From an uncultured Eubacteriales bacterium (lineage in GTDB: Bacteria; Bacillota; Clostridia; Christensenellales; CAG-314): a stretch of DNA of 19,159 bases. Position 1 is the stretch's first letter. Each line of letters begins with the position of its first letter. Position numbers and translations under genes: made by a program. The notes beneath the pieces were generated by a model, which was not told where the DNA came from, ran no database searches, and worked only from the letters and a program-made list of their open reading frames with translations. This document shows positions 6,297-14,105 of the stretch, piece by piece. The stretch spans positions 1-19,159 of the forward strand of contig CARAIG010000055.1 of NCBI GenBank assembly GCA_948938605.1, given 5' to 3'.

Positions 6297-7625
6297 ATGA
6301 TAACCGAAAAAGATATTAGACCTATACCTAATTATATATTGCAACGCATAAAAAAGCGGGACAATTTGGTTTATCCGAACGGCGACAGTCAAAGACGGTT
6401 TTATGCCTATCTTACAAAATACGGCGGCGAACTCGTTAAAGTTACGGTTGCCGTTAAGAACAGAAGAAATAAAACACGCGATTGGCTTTATAAACAGGTT
6501 GCCGTGCATTGCGTTCATTCCGATATATGCCTTATTAAAGATATGGTTTGTTACTATATCGCCGGCTACGTTGTGGGTTGGTTTGAACAAGGCTTACAAA
6601 AATATCCGAAATGGTTTGAAAAATCATTTTGGCTACAAGACTATAACTCGATAGATCCGTTAGCGCCTATTGTAAATGCGGAGTACGCTTTGAAATTCCC
6701 GAAATACAAATACAGCGCAGCAGATAAATACAAAGACAACGACCTATTCCGCTATTTACGCATTTACGAAGAATATCCGCAAGCCGAATACTTGGTAAAA
6801 CTCGGTTTATCGTATTTGGCAACGAGCAAAATCATACTTAAAAAAGTCGGCTCGGATAGAAACTTTCGTAAATGGCTGATACAAAACAGCGAAGAACTTA
6901 AACGAAGAAAGCATTTTATTTATATCGTTACCCGTTCCTACAAAGAAAAAGCGTCGTTATCGTATGCGCAAAGTTATGAAGAACTGAAAAAGGCTTGCAA
7001 AAAAAACTATCGTGCAAAGTCTGTTATCGAATTATTTGGCGGCGATAAAAGCCGCTTTTTCGATTACATAATACGGCAAGATACAAACCTTGCAACTTAT
7101 TTAGATTATTACGAAGCGTGCGAATATTTGCAACTCGATATGACGGACAGCAAGCACCTTACTCCCATTGATTTTAAGCGTTGGCACGATATACGAATTG
7201 ACGAATATCGCACGTCAAAAGCATTGAAAGACGCCGAAGAACGCAAAGAGATGTATGCGAAATTTGCAAGCGTCGCAGAAAAATACCTGCCGTTGCAACG
7301 TAACAAAGACGACGCTTTCGTTGTGGTTATTGCAAGAAGTCCGCAAGACCTAATCCGCGAAGGTGATGCGCTCGACCATTGCGTAGGGCGCATGAATTAC
7401 GACCAGCGTTTTATACGGGAAGAAAGTCTTATTTTCTTTGTACGGGACAAACAAAGTCCGGATGTGCCGTTCGTTACGGTTGAGTATTCGCTACAAAATA
7501 AAAAAGTTTTGCAATGTTACGGCGAACACGACCATAAGCCGAAGGACAGCGTCTTGGAGTTTGTCAATAAAAAATGGCTGCCGTTTGCTAACAGACAGTT
7601 AAAGAAAATACAAGCGGCGGCTTAA
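6297..7625 (+). CDS. pcfJ: PcfJ-like protein
   Basis: A 442-residue protein starting 4 bp after the PcfK-like gene, the standard pcfK-pcfJ order. The conserved PcfJ domain is at the C-terminus: FVVVIARSPQDLIREGDALDHCVG (ALDHCVG begins at 358), then LIFFVRDKQSPDVPFVTVEY and KVLQCYGEHDHKP. The N-terminal 330 residues are helical, rich in Lys, Tyr and Leu, and variable in this family. No membrane segment or signal peptide. PcfJ proteins occur on conjugative plasmids and integrative elements; the biochemical activity is not known. Family assignment is strong; function is not claimed. Confidence 0.88.
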   Translation: MITEKDIRPIPNYILQRIKKRDNLVYPNGDSQRRFYAYLTKYGGELVKVTVAVKNRRNKTRDWLYKQVAVHCVHSDICLIKDMVCYYIAGYVVGWFEQGLQKYPKWFEKSFWLQDYNSIDPLAPIVNAEYALKFPKYKYSAADKYKDNDLFRYLRIYEEYPQAEYLVKLGLSYLATSKIILKKVGSDRNFRKWLIQNSEELKRRKHFIYIVTRSYKEKASLSYAQSYEELKKACKKNYRAKSVIELFGGDKSRFFDYIIRQDTNLATYLDYYEACEYLQLDMTDSKHLTPIDFKRWHDIRIDEYRTSKALKDAEERKEMYAKFASVAEKYLPLQRNKDDAFVVVIARSPQDLIREGDALDHCVGRMNYDQRFIREESLIFFVRDKQSPDVPFVTVEYSLQNKKVLQCYGEHDHKPKDSVLEFVNKKWLPFANRQLKKIQAAA

Positions 7626-7643
7626 CGCAAAGGAGATTTAATT

Positions 7644-7937
7644 ATGAGTAACTATTTCAGAGTAACAGCCTATCACGAAAGCGAAAACATTTCGGTTATT
7701 ATCGACAGCAACGGCTATTTCAACGAGATTTGGGAATTGAGCGCGTTTATGATACAAAAAGGCTTTCGTGTTTTAGAAGTCAGCGACAGCAGCCAATTTC
7801 TTGACGGGAATATCGAGCGAGCCGACAAAGACACCGAAAGTCTTATCGTCCGTGCGTGCTGTCAGGGCAAGCCGACCTATAACGGCAATGCCGTCGAAGT
7901 CGAAGGCAAATCATATACACCCGAAAAAAATAAATGA
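7644..7937 (+). CDS. Hypothetical 97-aa protein of the PcfJ cluster
   Basis: ATG 7644 has AAAGGAGATT upstream. The 97-residue protein (SNYFRVTAYHESENISVIIDSNGYF, then a helix with WELSAFMIQKGFRVLEV) is an alpha/beta small protein with no signal peptide. A protein of this kind often sits between PcfJ and an N6-methylase in Firmicutes elements, but I know no assigned function. It ends 9 bp before the methyltransferase-like gene. Confidence 0.75.
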   Translation: MSNYFRVTAYHESENISVIIDSNGYFNEIWELSAFMIQKGFRVLEVSDSSQFLDGNIERADKDTESLIVRACCQGKPTYNGNAVEVEGKSYTPEKNK

Positions 7938-7946
7938 GGTGTTTTT

Positions 7947-8762
7947 ATGAAACCTGCAAACGGTCAACTTTCCATTTTCGATATTGTGCTTGAAAAGCCA
8001 GAACAGCCGCCGTCAATCGAGCCTGTTACTCCGTTGTCTAAACCTGACGAGCAACTCAACTCCCATTCTCCCTTTAAGAAAACTTCCGTTACAGAAATTA
8101 TAAAACGGATTGACCGAGCGTCTTACAAAGTGAGCAAAAGCAAACTCATATCGGACGTGTTCGAGTGCGGTGCGATTGCTATATCAAACAAATTCGATTT
8201 ACCGCAATTTGACGAACGGGAAAAGAAATACTTGCAAATCATAAACTCTTACCAACCGCAAGAGCGTGAATTGATTGCCGAGATTTTCGGTATGATATTC
8301 GCGCTTTTATCTTCCGTTGCTTATGACGACGGAGCGTTTTACGATTATCTGGGCGAACTGTTTATGCAATGCAGTCAGGGCGAGAAAAAAGCGGGACAAT
8401 TCTTTACGCCATACCATGTTTCAAAACTTATGGCTAAAATGACAATTACCGACGATAAAGTTAAACGCGACGAAATTTTGACGCTTTATGAGCCTTGCTG
8501 CGGAAGCGCCGGAATGGTACTTGCTTCAATGGACATTCTAAAAAACGATTACGGCGTAAATTATGCCCGTGATTGTTTTGTCGTTTGCGAAGACGTTGAT
8601 TTGCGTTGCGTCCACATGGCATTTTTGCAATTATCGCTTGCCGGTGTTCCCGCTATTATTAAGCATCAAAATACACTTTCACGGGAATTTTGGAGCGTTT
8701 GGCGTACTCCCGCATATATTATGCAATACTTACGTTTCCGCAAATACGAAAGTCTGAATTAA
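7947..8762 (+). CDS. N6-adenine DNA methyltransferase-like protein, NPPY motif missing
   Basis: 271 residues, N-terminal linker rich in Pro (1-45), then a helical region and a methyltransferase core. QFFTP at 151-155 is the type I HsdM-like signature. YEPCCGSAGM (181-190) is the SAM-binding motif I, and CEDVD (214-218) is in the place of motif II. I find no (N/D)PP(Y/F) catalytic motif; the protein ends 55 residues after CEDVD, with NTLSREFWSVWRTPAYIM. It is therefore shorter than an active enzyme and could bind SAM or DNA without methylating. It may protect the element from restriction or act as a regulator. It closes the plus-strand operon, directly before a terminator. Confidence 0.82.
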   Translation: MKPANGQLSIFDIVLEKPEQPPSIEPVTPLSKPDEQLNSHSPFKKTSVTEIIKRIDRASYKVSKSKLISDVFECGAIAISNKFDLPQFDEREKKYLQIINSYQPQERELIAEIFGMIFALLSSVAYDDGAFYDYLGELFMQCSQGEKKAGQFFTPYHVSKLMAKMTITDDKVKRDEILTLYEPCCGSAGMVLASMDILKNDYGVNYARDCFVVCEDVDLRCVHMAFLQLSLAGVPAIIKHQNTLSREFWSVWRTPAYIMQYLRFRKYESLN

Positions 8763-8771
8763 ACTATCGTT

Positions 8772-8800
8772 AAAGGGGTGTTTCGGACATCCCTTTTTTT
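8772..8800 (+). terminator. Intrinsic terminator of the plus-strand operon
   Basis: AAAGGGGTGT (8772-8781) pairs with ACATCCCTTT (8787-8796, one G-T pair) around TTCGG, followed by a T tract to 8800. Confidence 0.85.
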
Positions 8801-9360
8801 GTACCCCTAAACTACCCGAAAACTATTTATATTCACTATACCCAAGAGCAAATAAAGTGCATACAATGTAATATATCTCTAAAAGGAATTTGCTTATGAA
8901 AAGACTATTACTATGCTTTGTGTGTGTTTTCTTATTTTTTGCAACGGGGTGTTCGTCCGATAAAGAAACCTACGTCGTAAAAAAGATAATGATTGACGTG
9001 AACGGCGAAGCGATTTTATGCGACATAAACAAAGATACGCTGAAAGAATACGCGGGTGTTTCTTATATGATAGATTATATCGGTGATAAATTAGTTGTTA
9101 AAGACAATGAGGTGATATTCAACGGAAGCGAAATGAAATATCTAAAAGGTACAATAAATTACGACGAAAAATATGATGAGTATTATATTGATTTTAGCGA
9201 GTTACCACCAATCCTTTTTAAGGGATCAAAAATCTTTGATAATGAAATCTATATATATGTTCCCATAAATAAAACGCTCTCATATTTGATTTTTGAAAAG
9301 AAGTAAAGATATTATCGCATTGAGCATACTTATTTGTACCCCTTTACTAACCCGATACTA
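8798..9360 (+). repeat. Degenerate 28-bp direct repeats flanking the lipoprotein gene
   Basis: 8798-8825 and 9333-9360 agree at 22 of 28 positions; both begin TTTGTACCCCT and end with ACTA. A weaker third copy (TTTTTACCCCTAAATAC) is at 2681-2697 just after the tRNA terminator. The two close copies bracket the lipoprotein gene exactly. Confidence 0.55.
8896..9306 (+). CDS. Small putative lipoprotein
   Basis: A 136-residue protein anchored outside the cytoplasmic membrane. It has a short basic N-terminus (MKR), a hydrophobic core and a lipobox-like FATGC with the lipidated cysteine at position 19. I chose ATG 8896 (AAAAGGA about 9 bp upstream) over TTG 8890. The mature part is acidic with many Tyr, Asp and Ile and has no recognised domain. 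The gene looks AT-richer than its neighbours and is bracketed by two degenerate direct repeats, so it may be a separate cargo acquisition. A TACAAT at 8862-8867 could be its -10 box. Possible roles such as superinfection exclusion or immunity are only speculation. Confidence 0.75.
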   Translation: MKRLLLCFVCVFLFFATGCSSDKETYVVKKIMIDVNGEAILCDINKDTLKEYAGVSYMIDYIGDKLVVKDNEVIFNGSEMKYLKGTINYDEKYDEYYIDFSELPPILFKGSKIFDNEIYIYVPINKTLSYLIFEKK

Positions 9361-9371
9361 ACAGTCGTGGC

Positions 9372-9437
9372 TATGGGGCGTGTGCTTGTCTTGAAACAAG
9401 CGGCGGCTTCGCCGCCGAGCCAAGCACACGCCCCATA
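9372..9437. other. T-shaped (three-way) DNA hairpin: candidate replication origin or packaging signal
   Basis: A perfect 17-bp inverted repeat, TATGGGGCGTGTGCTTG (9372-9388) with its complement at 9421-9437, encloses two further hairpins: CTTG-AAA-CAAG (9390-9400) and CGGCGGC-TTC-GCCGCCG (9401-9417). As single-stranded DNA this would fold into a three-armed T. It is 98 bp beyond the 3' end of the HUH Rep gene. There is no T tract, so it is not a normal terminator. Role as Rep origin, complementary-strand origin or packaging hairpin is inferred from position. Confidence 0.7.
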
Positions 9438-9460
9438 ATCGAAAAACGGGCTGACGAACC

Positions 9461-9547
9461 GAAAAGCAAAACGGCAGCGGTGCAAGGCGTCGCGCGCAGG
9501 CTTACCGCGATCACCTTTGCACCGTTGCCGTTTTTTAATTGCTTTTC
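9461..9547. terminator. Large hairpin at the rep 3' end, terminator on the plus strand
   Basis: AAAACGGCAGCGGTGCAA (9468-9485) pairs with 9517-9534 (18 bp with a single G-T), and an outer GAAAAGC/GCTTTTC pair (9461-9467, 9541-9547) sits beyond an asymmetric bulge. A TCGCG/CGCGA pair (9490-9494, 9506-9510) can form in the loop. The plus strand has a TTTTTT after the arm, so transcription from the left would stop here. The right arm overlaps the last codons of the minus-strand rep gene. Confidence 0.65.
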
Positions 9548-10584
9548 CGCATTTGCGCTATCACGCTTTTGCTTACGTTGCCCATTAGCACGCCTTCGTC
9601 CCAACACCGAAAGTCGTCGTACAGCAACAGTTTTTTATCTTCCATACCGAACGGACAGATTATATCTTCGTCCATTATATCGGATATGAAGTATTGCGGT
9701 AGCCCTTTACTGTACACTATCTTTTCGCCCGTCTTTTCAAGATATTTCATTATGTATGCAACGGCAGAGCCGAGCGTTGATTTATCTTTTATCGCTTCAA
9801 AATCCGAACGCCCGAAACGGTCATTGAAATAGGTGTTTTGGTGCGTTATTTGCCGTCTGTGCGTGTTAAAGTTATAGTCGTTGACTTCTACCATCATCGG
9901 CGGCATTGTGCCGTCGGGTATGTCAAAAAGCCCGTGAAAGTGCAGGCGTTGTTTTTTCGGTGAGCGTTCCCAGACGCCGACATATTTCCAGCCTTTACGA
10001 GTGCAAAAATGACTTAACGTGCATTTGAGTTGTTTTTTGAAAGTTACTTCCGTATGCAAAGCGTCGTTGTAGGTGAACGTAACGAAATAATTAAAGTCCT
10101 GCAAATTTATCTTGCGAGATAGGCGGATGCGCCGGCAAATCAAATTCCGCTTTTTACGTTCCAAGTTCCTGTCCACATAGTAGGCGGTTTCCGTTTCGTT
10201 CTTGAAGTAGGGAAGCATAGCCGCAATGATACGTTTTCTGCGTTCCGATTTCTTGACCGATAGGCTGTCCTGATACAGTTCGTTAAACAGTTCTTTCCGC
10301 GTTATTTTACGTTCGATTTTCGGACTGTCATTGACCGTCTGCGGCGTCGAATCCGCTTGCTCGGTAACTTGTTCGTTATGTTCTTCCACAAGCGGAATCG
10401 GCGCAATTACGTCGTCCGTAACTGCGCTTTCTTCCTTGCTTTGTAATGTTGTTTCAGGCGGCGTTTCCGTTACCGTGATTATTTCTTCAACCGGTTTCGG
10501 GCGTCGCCGTGTAGGGCGCTCCGTGTGCGGTATGGCTATAAAATGGCTGCCGTCAAAATACACCTTCGTTTCGCCGTATGGCAT
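9535..10584 (-). CDS. HUH rolling-circle replication initiator (Rep)
   Basis: A 349-residue protein that should nick and rejoin DNA at a rolling-circle origin. The N-terminal 95 residues are a low-complexity Thr/Glu/Pro tail. The catalytic domain follows the HUH order: motif 1 FVTFTYND (167-174), motif 2 RLHFHGLF with the metal-binding HFH at 215-217, and motif 3 YIMKYLEKT with a candidate nicking tyrosine at 277 (or Y281) and K280. The layout resembles the Rep proteins of filamentous and small ssDNA phages and of some plasmids. No helicase domain. The start is supported by AGGAGAATT directly upstream. Last gene of the minus-strand operon; two large hairpins lie just past its 3' end. Confidence 0.85.
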   Translation of the reverse strand: MPYGETKVYFDGSHFIAIPHTERPTRRRPKPVEEIITVTETPPETTLQSKEESAVTDDVIAPIPLVEEHNEQVTEQADSTPQTVNDSPKIERKITRKELFNELYQDSLSVKKSERRKRIIAAMLPYFKNETETAYYVDRNLERKKRNLICRRIRLSRKINLQDFNYFVTFTYNDALHTEVTFKKQLKCTLSHFCTRKGWKYVGVWERSPKKQRLHFHGLFDIPDGTMPPMMVEVNDYNFNTHRRQITHQNTYFNDRFGRSDFEAIKDKSTLGSAVAYIMKYLEKTGEKIVYSKGLPQYFISDIMDEDIICPFGMEDKKLLLYDDFRCWDEGVLMGNVSKSVIAQMRKSN

Positions 10585-10634
10585 AATTCTCCTTGAACGG
10601 CGACCGTATATTTACCGCATAGGCAGAGCCGCCG

Positions 10635-10889
10635 TTATTCAGATTTCTTTTTGTTTGATTTGCGTTGTTTCATTTTCAACTTTTCCTTTTTTCTAAATTC
10701 TTTCTGAAACTGTTTGTCCGCTTTGTCGATCCGCTTAAATGCCCGTTTCATATTCTTGAAGATATATGCGTTAATCTTATCGTTATACTTTTCGGGAACG
10801 AAGTCGGCGGTATCGAGCGTGTGCGAAAAAGTTTCGTAATACTTGTTAAGGCACTCGTTGATGAGTTTGTTTTTGTTGTAGTTAATCAC
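10635..10889 (-). CDS. Small highly basic protein, 84 aa, GTG start
   Basis: The start is GTG 10889, overlapping the stop of the Zot-like gene (GTGA), which indicates coupled translation. Predicted fully helical: the first half has YNDKINAYIFKNMKRAF and the C-terminal 25 residues are almost only Lys, Arg, Gln and Glu (FRKKEKLKMKQRKSNKKK). No membrane segment. Such a charge pattern suggests nucleic-acid binding. Its place between the Zot-like ATPase and Rep fits a role in replication or DNA handling; function unassigned. Confidence 0.7.
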   Translation of the reverse strand: MINYNKNKLINECLNKYYETFSHTLDTADFVPEKYNDKINAYIFKNMKRAFKRIDKADKQFQKEFRKKEKLKMKQRKSNKKKSE

Positions 10890-11707
10890 GATTTTTTACC
10901 CCGCTTGACATAATAGTTTTCGGGTAATTCGTCGTCGTTTTCCTGTAAATACCGAATATACCCGTCAATGGTATCGTCCGTCGGCTCGGCTTGCTTGTAG
11001 TCAAAATCTTCGTCTAAATGCCCGTCGTAAAACTTCGGCTTACACGATTGACTGTCGTAGCAATCGAATACGTTATAGTCCGCAATTACGGTATCGTCCG
11101 TGTAACAGTCTTTGTCTTTCTTGCCGCTTGACATATAGCGGTCGAAAAGACTGCTGTTTTCTATGCGGCGGATTTTCCATTTAAGACCGCTTACTTTGCC
11201 GTAGCCGTTGTGCGATAGTTCCAAACTTACGATTTCAATAAATTGCGCGAGTTCGCGTATATTCACGTCGATGAGCATAGGGCGTTGTGTATCTAACCAG
11301 ATATTTATATCGTTGTGTCCGTGTTGTTCGTACCAGCGAGATTGCCAATCGGGAAAATACATACTCATTCGGCTGTTCAGATATTTTTGCGCTTCGGTTA
11401 TACAGATCGTTTCAAATGGAAGATTAAAATGCGTTTCCACGAAATCGTTTGCAAAACCGAGCCTATACGGATTGATACGCCGACTGAAACGGGGGCTGTA
11501 CCTGTACTTGTGAAAAGTCATATCGTAGTTTGAACTTACAGTGTGTACAGGCACAGTCTTAATCCCGTTAAAGCCATTGTTTTGTTTCCGTATAATTTCT
11601 TTCTGCATAGAACGGTTGCGCTGTCTGTCGAACGCGGTGTCGTGGGCGACGTGCGTCATAAAACAGGTCTTTCCCGTTCGCGGCGGTGCGAAAATTATCG
11701 TTATCAT
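10886..11707 (-). CDS. Zot/pI-like morphogenesis ATPase (zonular occludens toxin domain)
   Basis: A 273-residue P-loop ATPase. Walker A APPRTGKT lies at residues 7-14, directly at the N-terminus as in Zot/gpI. The Walker B-like ICITEAQ (101-107) is followed by YLNSRMSMYFPDWQ, matching the conserved region after Zot Walker B, and by LDTQRPMLIDVNIRELA (138-154), equivalent to the xTQxPxxIDxxIR sensor of the family. Zot-like ATPases power extrusion of filamentous phages. Here the usual transmembrane segment and C-terminal extracytoplasmic tail are not visible; the C-terminus is acidic and Tyr-rich. Absence of an outer membrane might make that part dispensable (inference). Its start is 4 bp after the fibre-like gene. 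Confidence 0.85.
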   Translation of the reverse strand: MITIIFAPPRTGKTCFMTHVAHDTAFDRQRNRSMQKEIIRKQNNGFNGIKTVPVHTVSSNYDMTFHKYRYSPRFSRRINPYRLGFANDFVETHFNLPFETICITEAQKYLNSRMSMYFPDWQSRWYEQHGHNDINIWLDTQRPMLIDVNIRELAQFIEIVSLELSHNGYGKVSGLKWKIRRIENSSLFDRYMSSGKKDKDCYTDDTVIADYNVFDCYDSQSCKPKFYDGHLDEDFDYKQAEPTDDTIDGYIRYLQENDDELPENYYVKRGKKS

Positions 11708-11711
11708 AGGC

Positions 11712-14093
11712 TTACCTTAAAACGTACAAATCCCACATAGTCATCATTTCAATGTAGAAACCTGCATTGTCAGACCATTCGACAGTTAATACGCCGTCTT
11801 TCTTGCATGATATGGTAATAGTAAATGTGTTTGGTGTTCCGTAATCCACAACACCGAGCGTTGCCGAGAACGGCGTAGTGCTTGTCAATACTTTTTCGCC
11901 CGGATAGTGGTCGAAACTCATACCGCTGCTGTCGAGCGCAAACCATTCGTTACTGTCGAACTGCCAGCCGTAACAGCCGTTGCCATCAGACGAGTTATAC
12001 CAGAAACTATTGTTACCGTCATCACTAATGTTGGCTTGCATAAAGTTGGCGGTTATCTTGATTTTATCGCCTTTCTTCAAGCCGCTCACTTGCAAATCTA
12101 CACTATGTGTATTGCTGTCGCCGTAAACGTATTGCTGTTCGTTAGATAAAAGTTTCCATATCCCGTGTTTAGCCGTAAAGGTTGTGTTAGCGGTAATCTT
12201 ATAAGTTGCGACGTTCACTATATTCGTTCCGTCAACCGTCCAGCCCTTGAAAGTATCGCTACTGAACGTAGGCTCGGTTGCATAACCGCCGCTTTGTACC
12301 TGTTGCGTCGAAAGGGTTGTGGTGCCGTTCTTGAACGTAACCGTGAGTTTGTCAATTCTGAATATTGCTGTAAATGTAACGTTCTGCGTAATTGCGTAAC
12401 TGCTTACGTTGACAGTGTTCGTTCCGTCGATAGACCAGCCGGCAAACACGTAATTCGTTTTCGTCGGATCGCTCGGCTTGCTTGCATATTTCCCGTGTTC
12501 TATCGTCTGTGTAGACAGCGTTTCACCGTCGTTTTTGAATGTAACGGTATAAGTTTGAATACGGAAGATAGCGGTAAAAGTTACGTTTTCGGTAACGATA
12601 TAATTGCTTACGTCAATGGTGCTTGTACCGTCTAACGACCAACCGACGAAGATATGATTTGCTTTTGTCGGGTTGCTCGGCACGTTAGGTTTGCCGTTCT
12701 TTACGACGAGCTGTGTATTGTGCGTACTGCCGTCCGCCATAAACTTGACATCGTATTTGTAGGTGATGTCGGCAACGAAAACGGTGTCTGCCGTAATGCG
12801 GTATTCGCTTACGTCCGTCATAACGCCGTTGACTTTCCAGCCGTTGAAAACTTTATATGCCGTGCTTGAAGCGGTAGGCGCGGTTGCATAGTTGCCGCTC
12901 TTGACGGTTTCGTTTTTCAGCGTGGTATCTTCGTACTTGAACACTACCGAATACAACTTTGTGAATTTTGCCGTAAAGGTTACGTTCTGCGTTACGGTGT
13001 AGTTTGCAAGATTGACTACGTTATTGCCGTCGAGCGTCCAACCTTCAAACACATAGCCGTTCTTTGTCGGGTTAGTGGGTACGTTAACTTTTGCGTCTTT
13101 GAGTACAATTTGACTGTTATGATTTTCGCCGTCCGCTATAAAATTAACTTCGTACTTATGCGTAACGTCGGCAACGATTTTGGTATTTGCCGTTATGCGA
13201 TATGTCGCAAGGTCGATAGGCTCGCCGTTTACCGTCCAGCCGTTGAAAATAACGTAAGCAGTAGAAGTAGGCGGAGTAACCGTCAAAAGACTGTTCTTGT
13301 TTACCACTTGAATGTTATACACGCTGCCGTCGAACTCGAATGTAGCGACAACTTGTTCACCGCTTTCTAACGCTGCTATATATTGCTCGTAATAACTTAC
13401 CGATTTTTGCAATTCCGCAATCTTGACGTTAAGAGCGTTGACTACCGCAGAATTGTTTTGCGATTGTAGCGTAAGTTCGGAAATCTGATTGTTAAGGCTT
13501 ACGATTTGTGCATTCAGTCCGTTAATCGTGCGCGTGTTCAGTTCGTTAGTTTCCTGCAACTGATTATTGAGTGATTGCAAATTGGAAATTTGTTCGTTTA
13601 ACTGCGCTATTTGTCGTTCGTTCTCGTCCTTGTTCGCAGAGAGCGTAAGTACCTGATTATTGAGCGTAGCGATTTGCCCGTTCAAATCTGTGATTGTCGC
13701 TTCATTGCTTGCCTTGATAGTGTTTAGTGTGTCGATTTGCGTTTGCAGAGCGGTTTTCTGTTCGTTAAGCGTTCCGATTTGCCCTTGATAATCCTTAATG
13801 CTGTTATTCAGGGCGTTGGTTTCGCTTGTGTACTGCGAGATTAAATCGTTCTGTGTAGTTATCGTATCGCGGTAACTGTTGATGAGATTGTCGTATTCTT
13901 CCTTGTCGGTAAGAGCGGTATTGTAGCCGTCTTCGTAGGCGTTTTGAACGTCGTCCTGCGTATAAAGACCGTTGCCCGCCATACCTTCCTTGACCTTCGA
14001 CCAATTTATAATGCCCCACGTCAGCACGAAGGCGAACGCGGCGACAATGAGAATACTGAATATGATTGTTAATACTTTTCTTGTCGTTGACAT
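11712..14093 (-). CDS. Membrane-anchored coiled-coil protein with InlB-type repeats (candidate adsorption fibre)
   Basis: 793 residues in four parts. (1) A cytoplasmic MSTTRK start and one transmembrane segment at about 8-29. (2) A coiled coil from about 65 to 245, rich in Leu, Asn and Gln with repeated LNxQIxxLN patterns. (3) Six repeats of about 60-68 residues (about 248-630) of the Listeria-Bacteroides/InlB B-repeat kind, with VTFKNDG at the start, YxFxGWxxDG in the middle and ITxNVTFTAxF at the end. (4) A C-terminal domain of about 150 residues, probably a beta-sandwich. There is no LPXTG signal. The arrangement is a membrane stalk projecting outside the cell. Being just upstream of the Zot-like ATPase, it is a candidate functional analogue of pIII. 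Start supported by AAGGAGAATT. Confidence 0.85.
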   Translation of the reverse strand: MSTTRKVLTIIFSILIVAAFAFVLTWGIINWSKVKEGMAGNGLYTQDDVQNAYEDGYNTALTDKEEYDNLINSYRDTITTQNDLISQYTSETNALNNSIKDYQGQIGTLNEQKTALQTQIDTLNTIKASNEATITDLNGQIATLNNQVLTLSANKDENERQIAQLNEQISNLQSLNNQLQETNELNTRTINGLNAQIVSLNNQISELTLQSQNNSAVVNALNVKIAELQKSVSYYEQYIAALESGEQVVATFEFDGSVYNIQVVNKNSLLTVTPPTSTAYVIFNGWTVNGEPIDLATYRITANTKIVADVTHKYEVNFIADGENHNSQIVLKDAKVNVPTNPTKNGYVFEGWTLDGNNVVNLANYTVTQNVTFTAKFTKLYSVVFKYEDTTLKNETVKSGNYATAPTASSTAYKVFNGWKVNGVMTDVSEYRITADTVFVADITYKYDVKFMADGSTHNTQLVVKNGKPNVPSNPTKANHIFVGWSLDGTSTIDVSNYIVTENVTFTAIFRIQTYTVTFKNDGETLSTQTIEHGKYASKPSDPTKTNYVFAGWSIDGTNTVNVSSYAITQNVTFTAIFRIDKLTVTFKNGTTTLSTQQVQSGGYATEPTFSSDTFKGWTVDGTNIVNVATYKITANTTFTAKHGIWKLLSNEQQYVYGDSNTHSVDLQVSGLKKGDKIKITANFMQANISDDGNNSFWYNSSDGNGCYGWQFDSNEWFALDSSGMSFDHYPGEKVLTSTTPFSATLGVVDYGTPNTFTITISCKKDGVLTVEWSDNAGFYIEMMTMWDLYVLR

Positions 14094-14105
14094 AGATAAT
14101 TCTCC

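Noticed and set aside
12165..12869. Plus-strand frames opposite the InlB-repeat gene
   Set aside because: They are shadows of the repeated minus-strand coding region with no ribosome sites.
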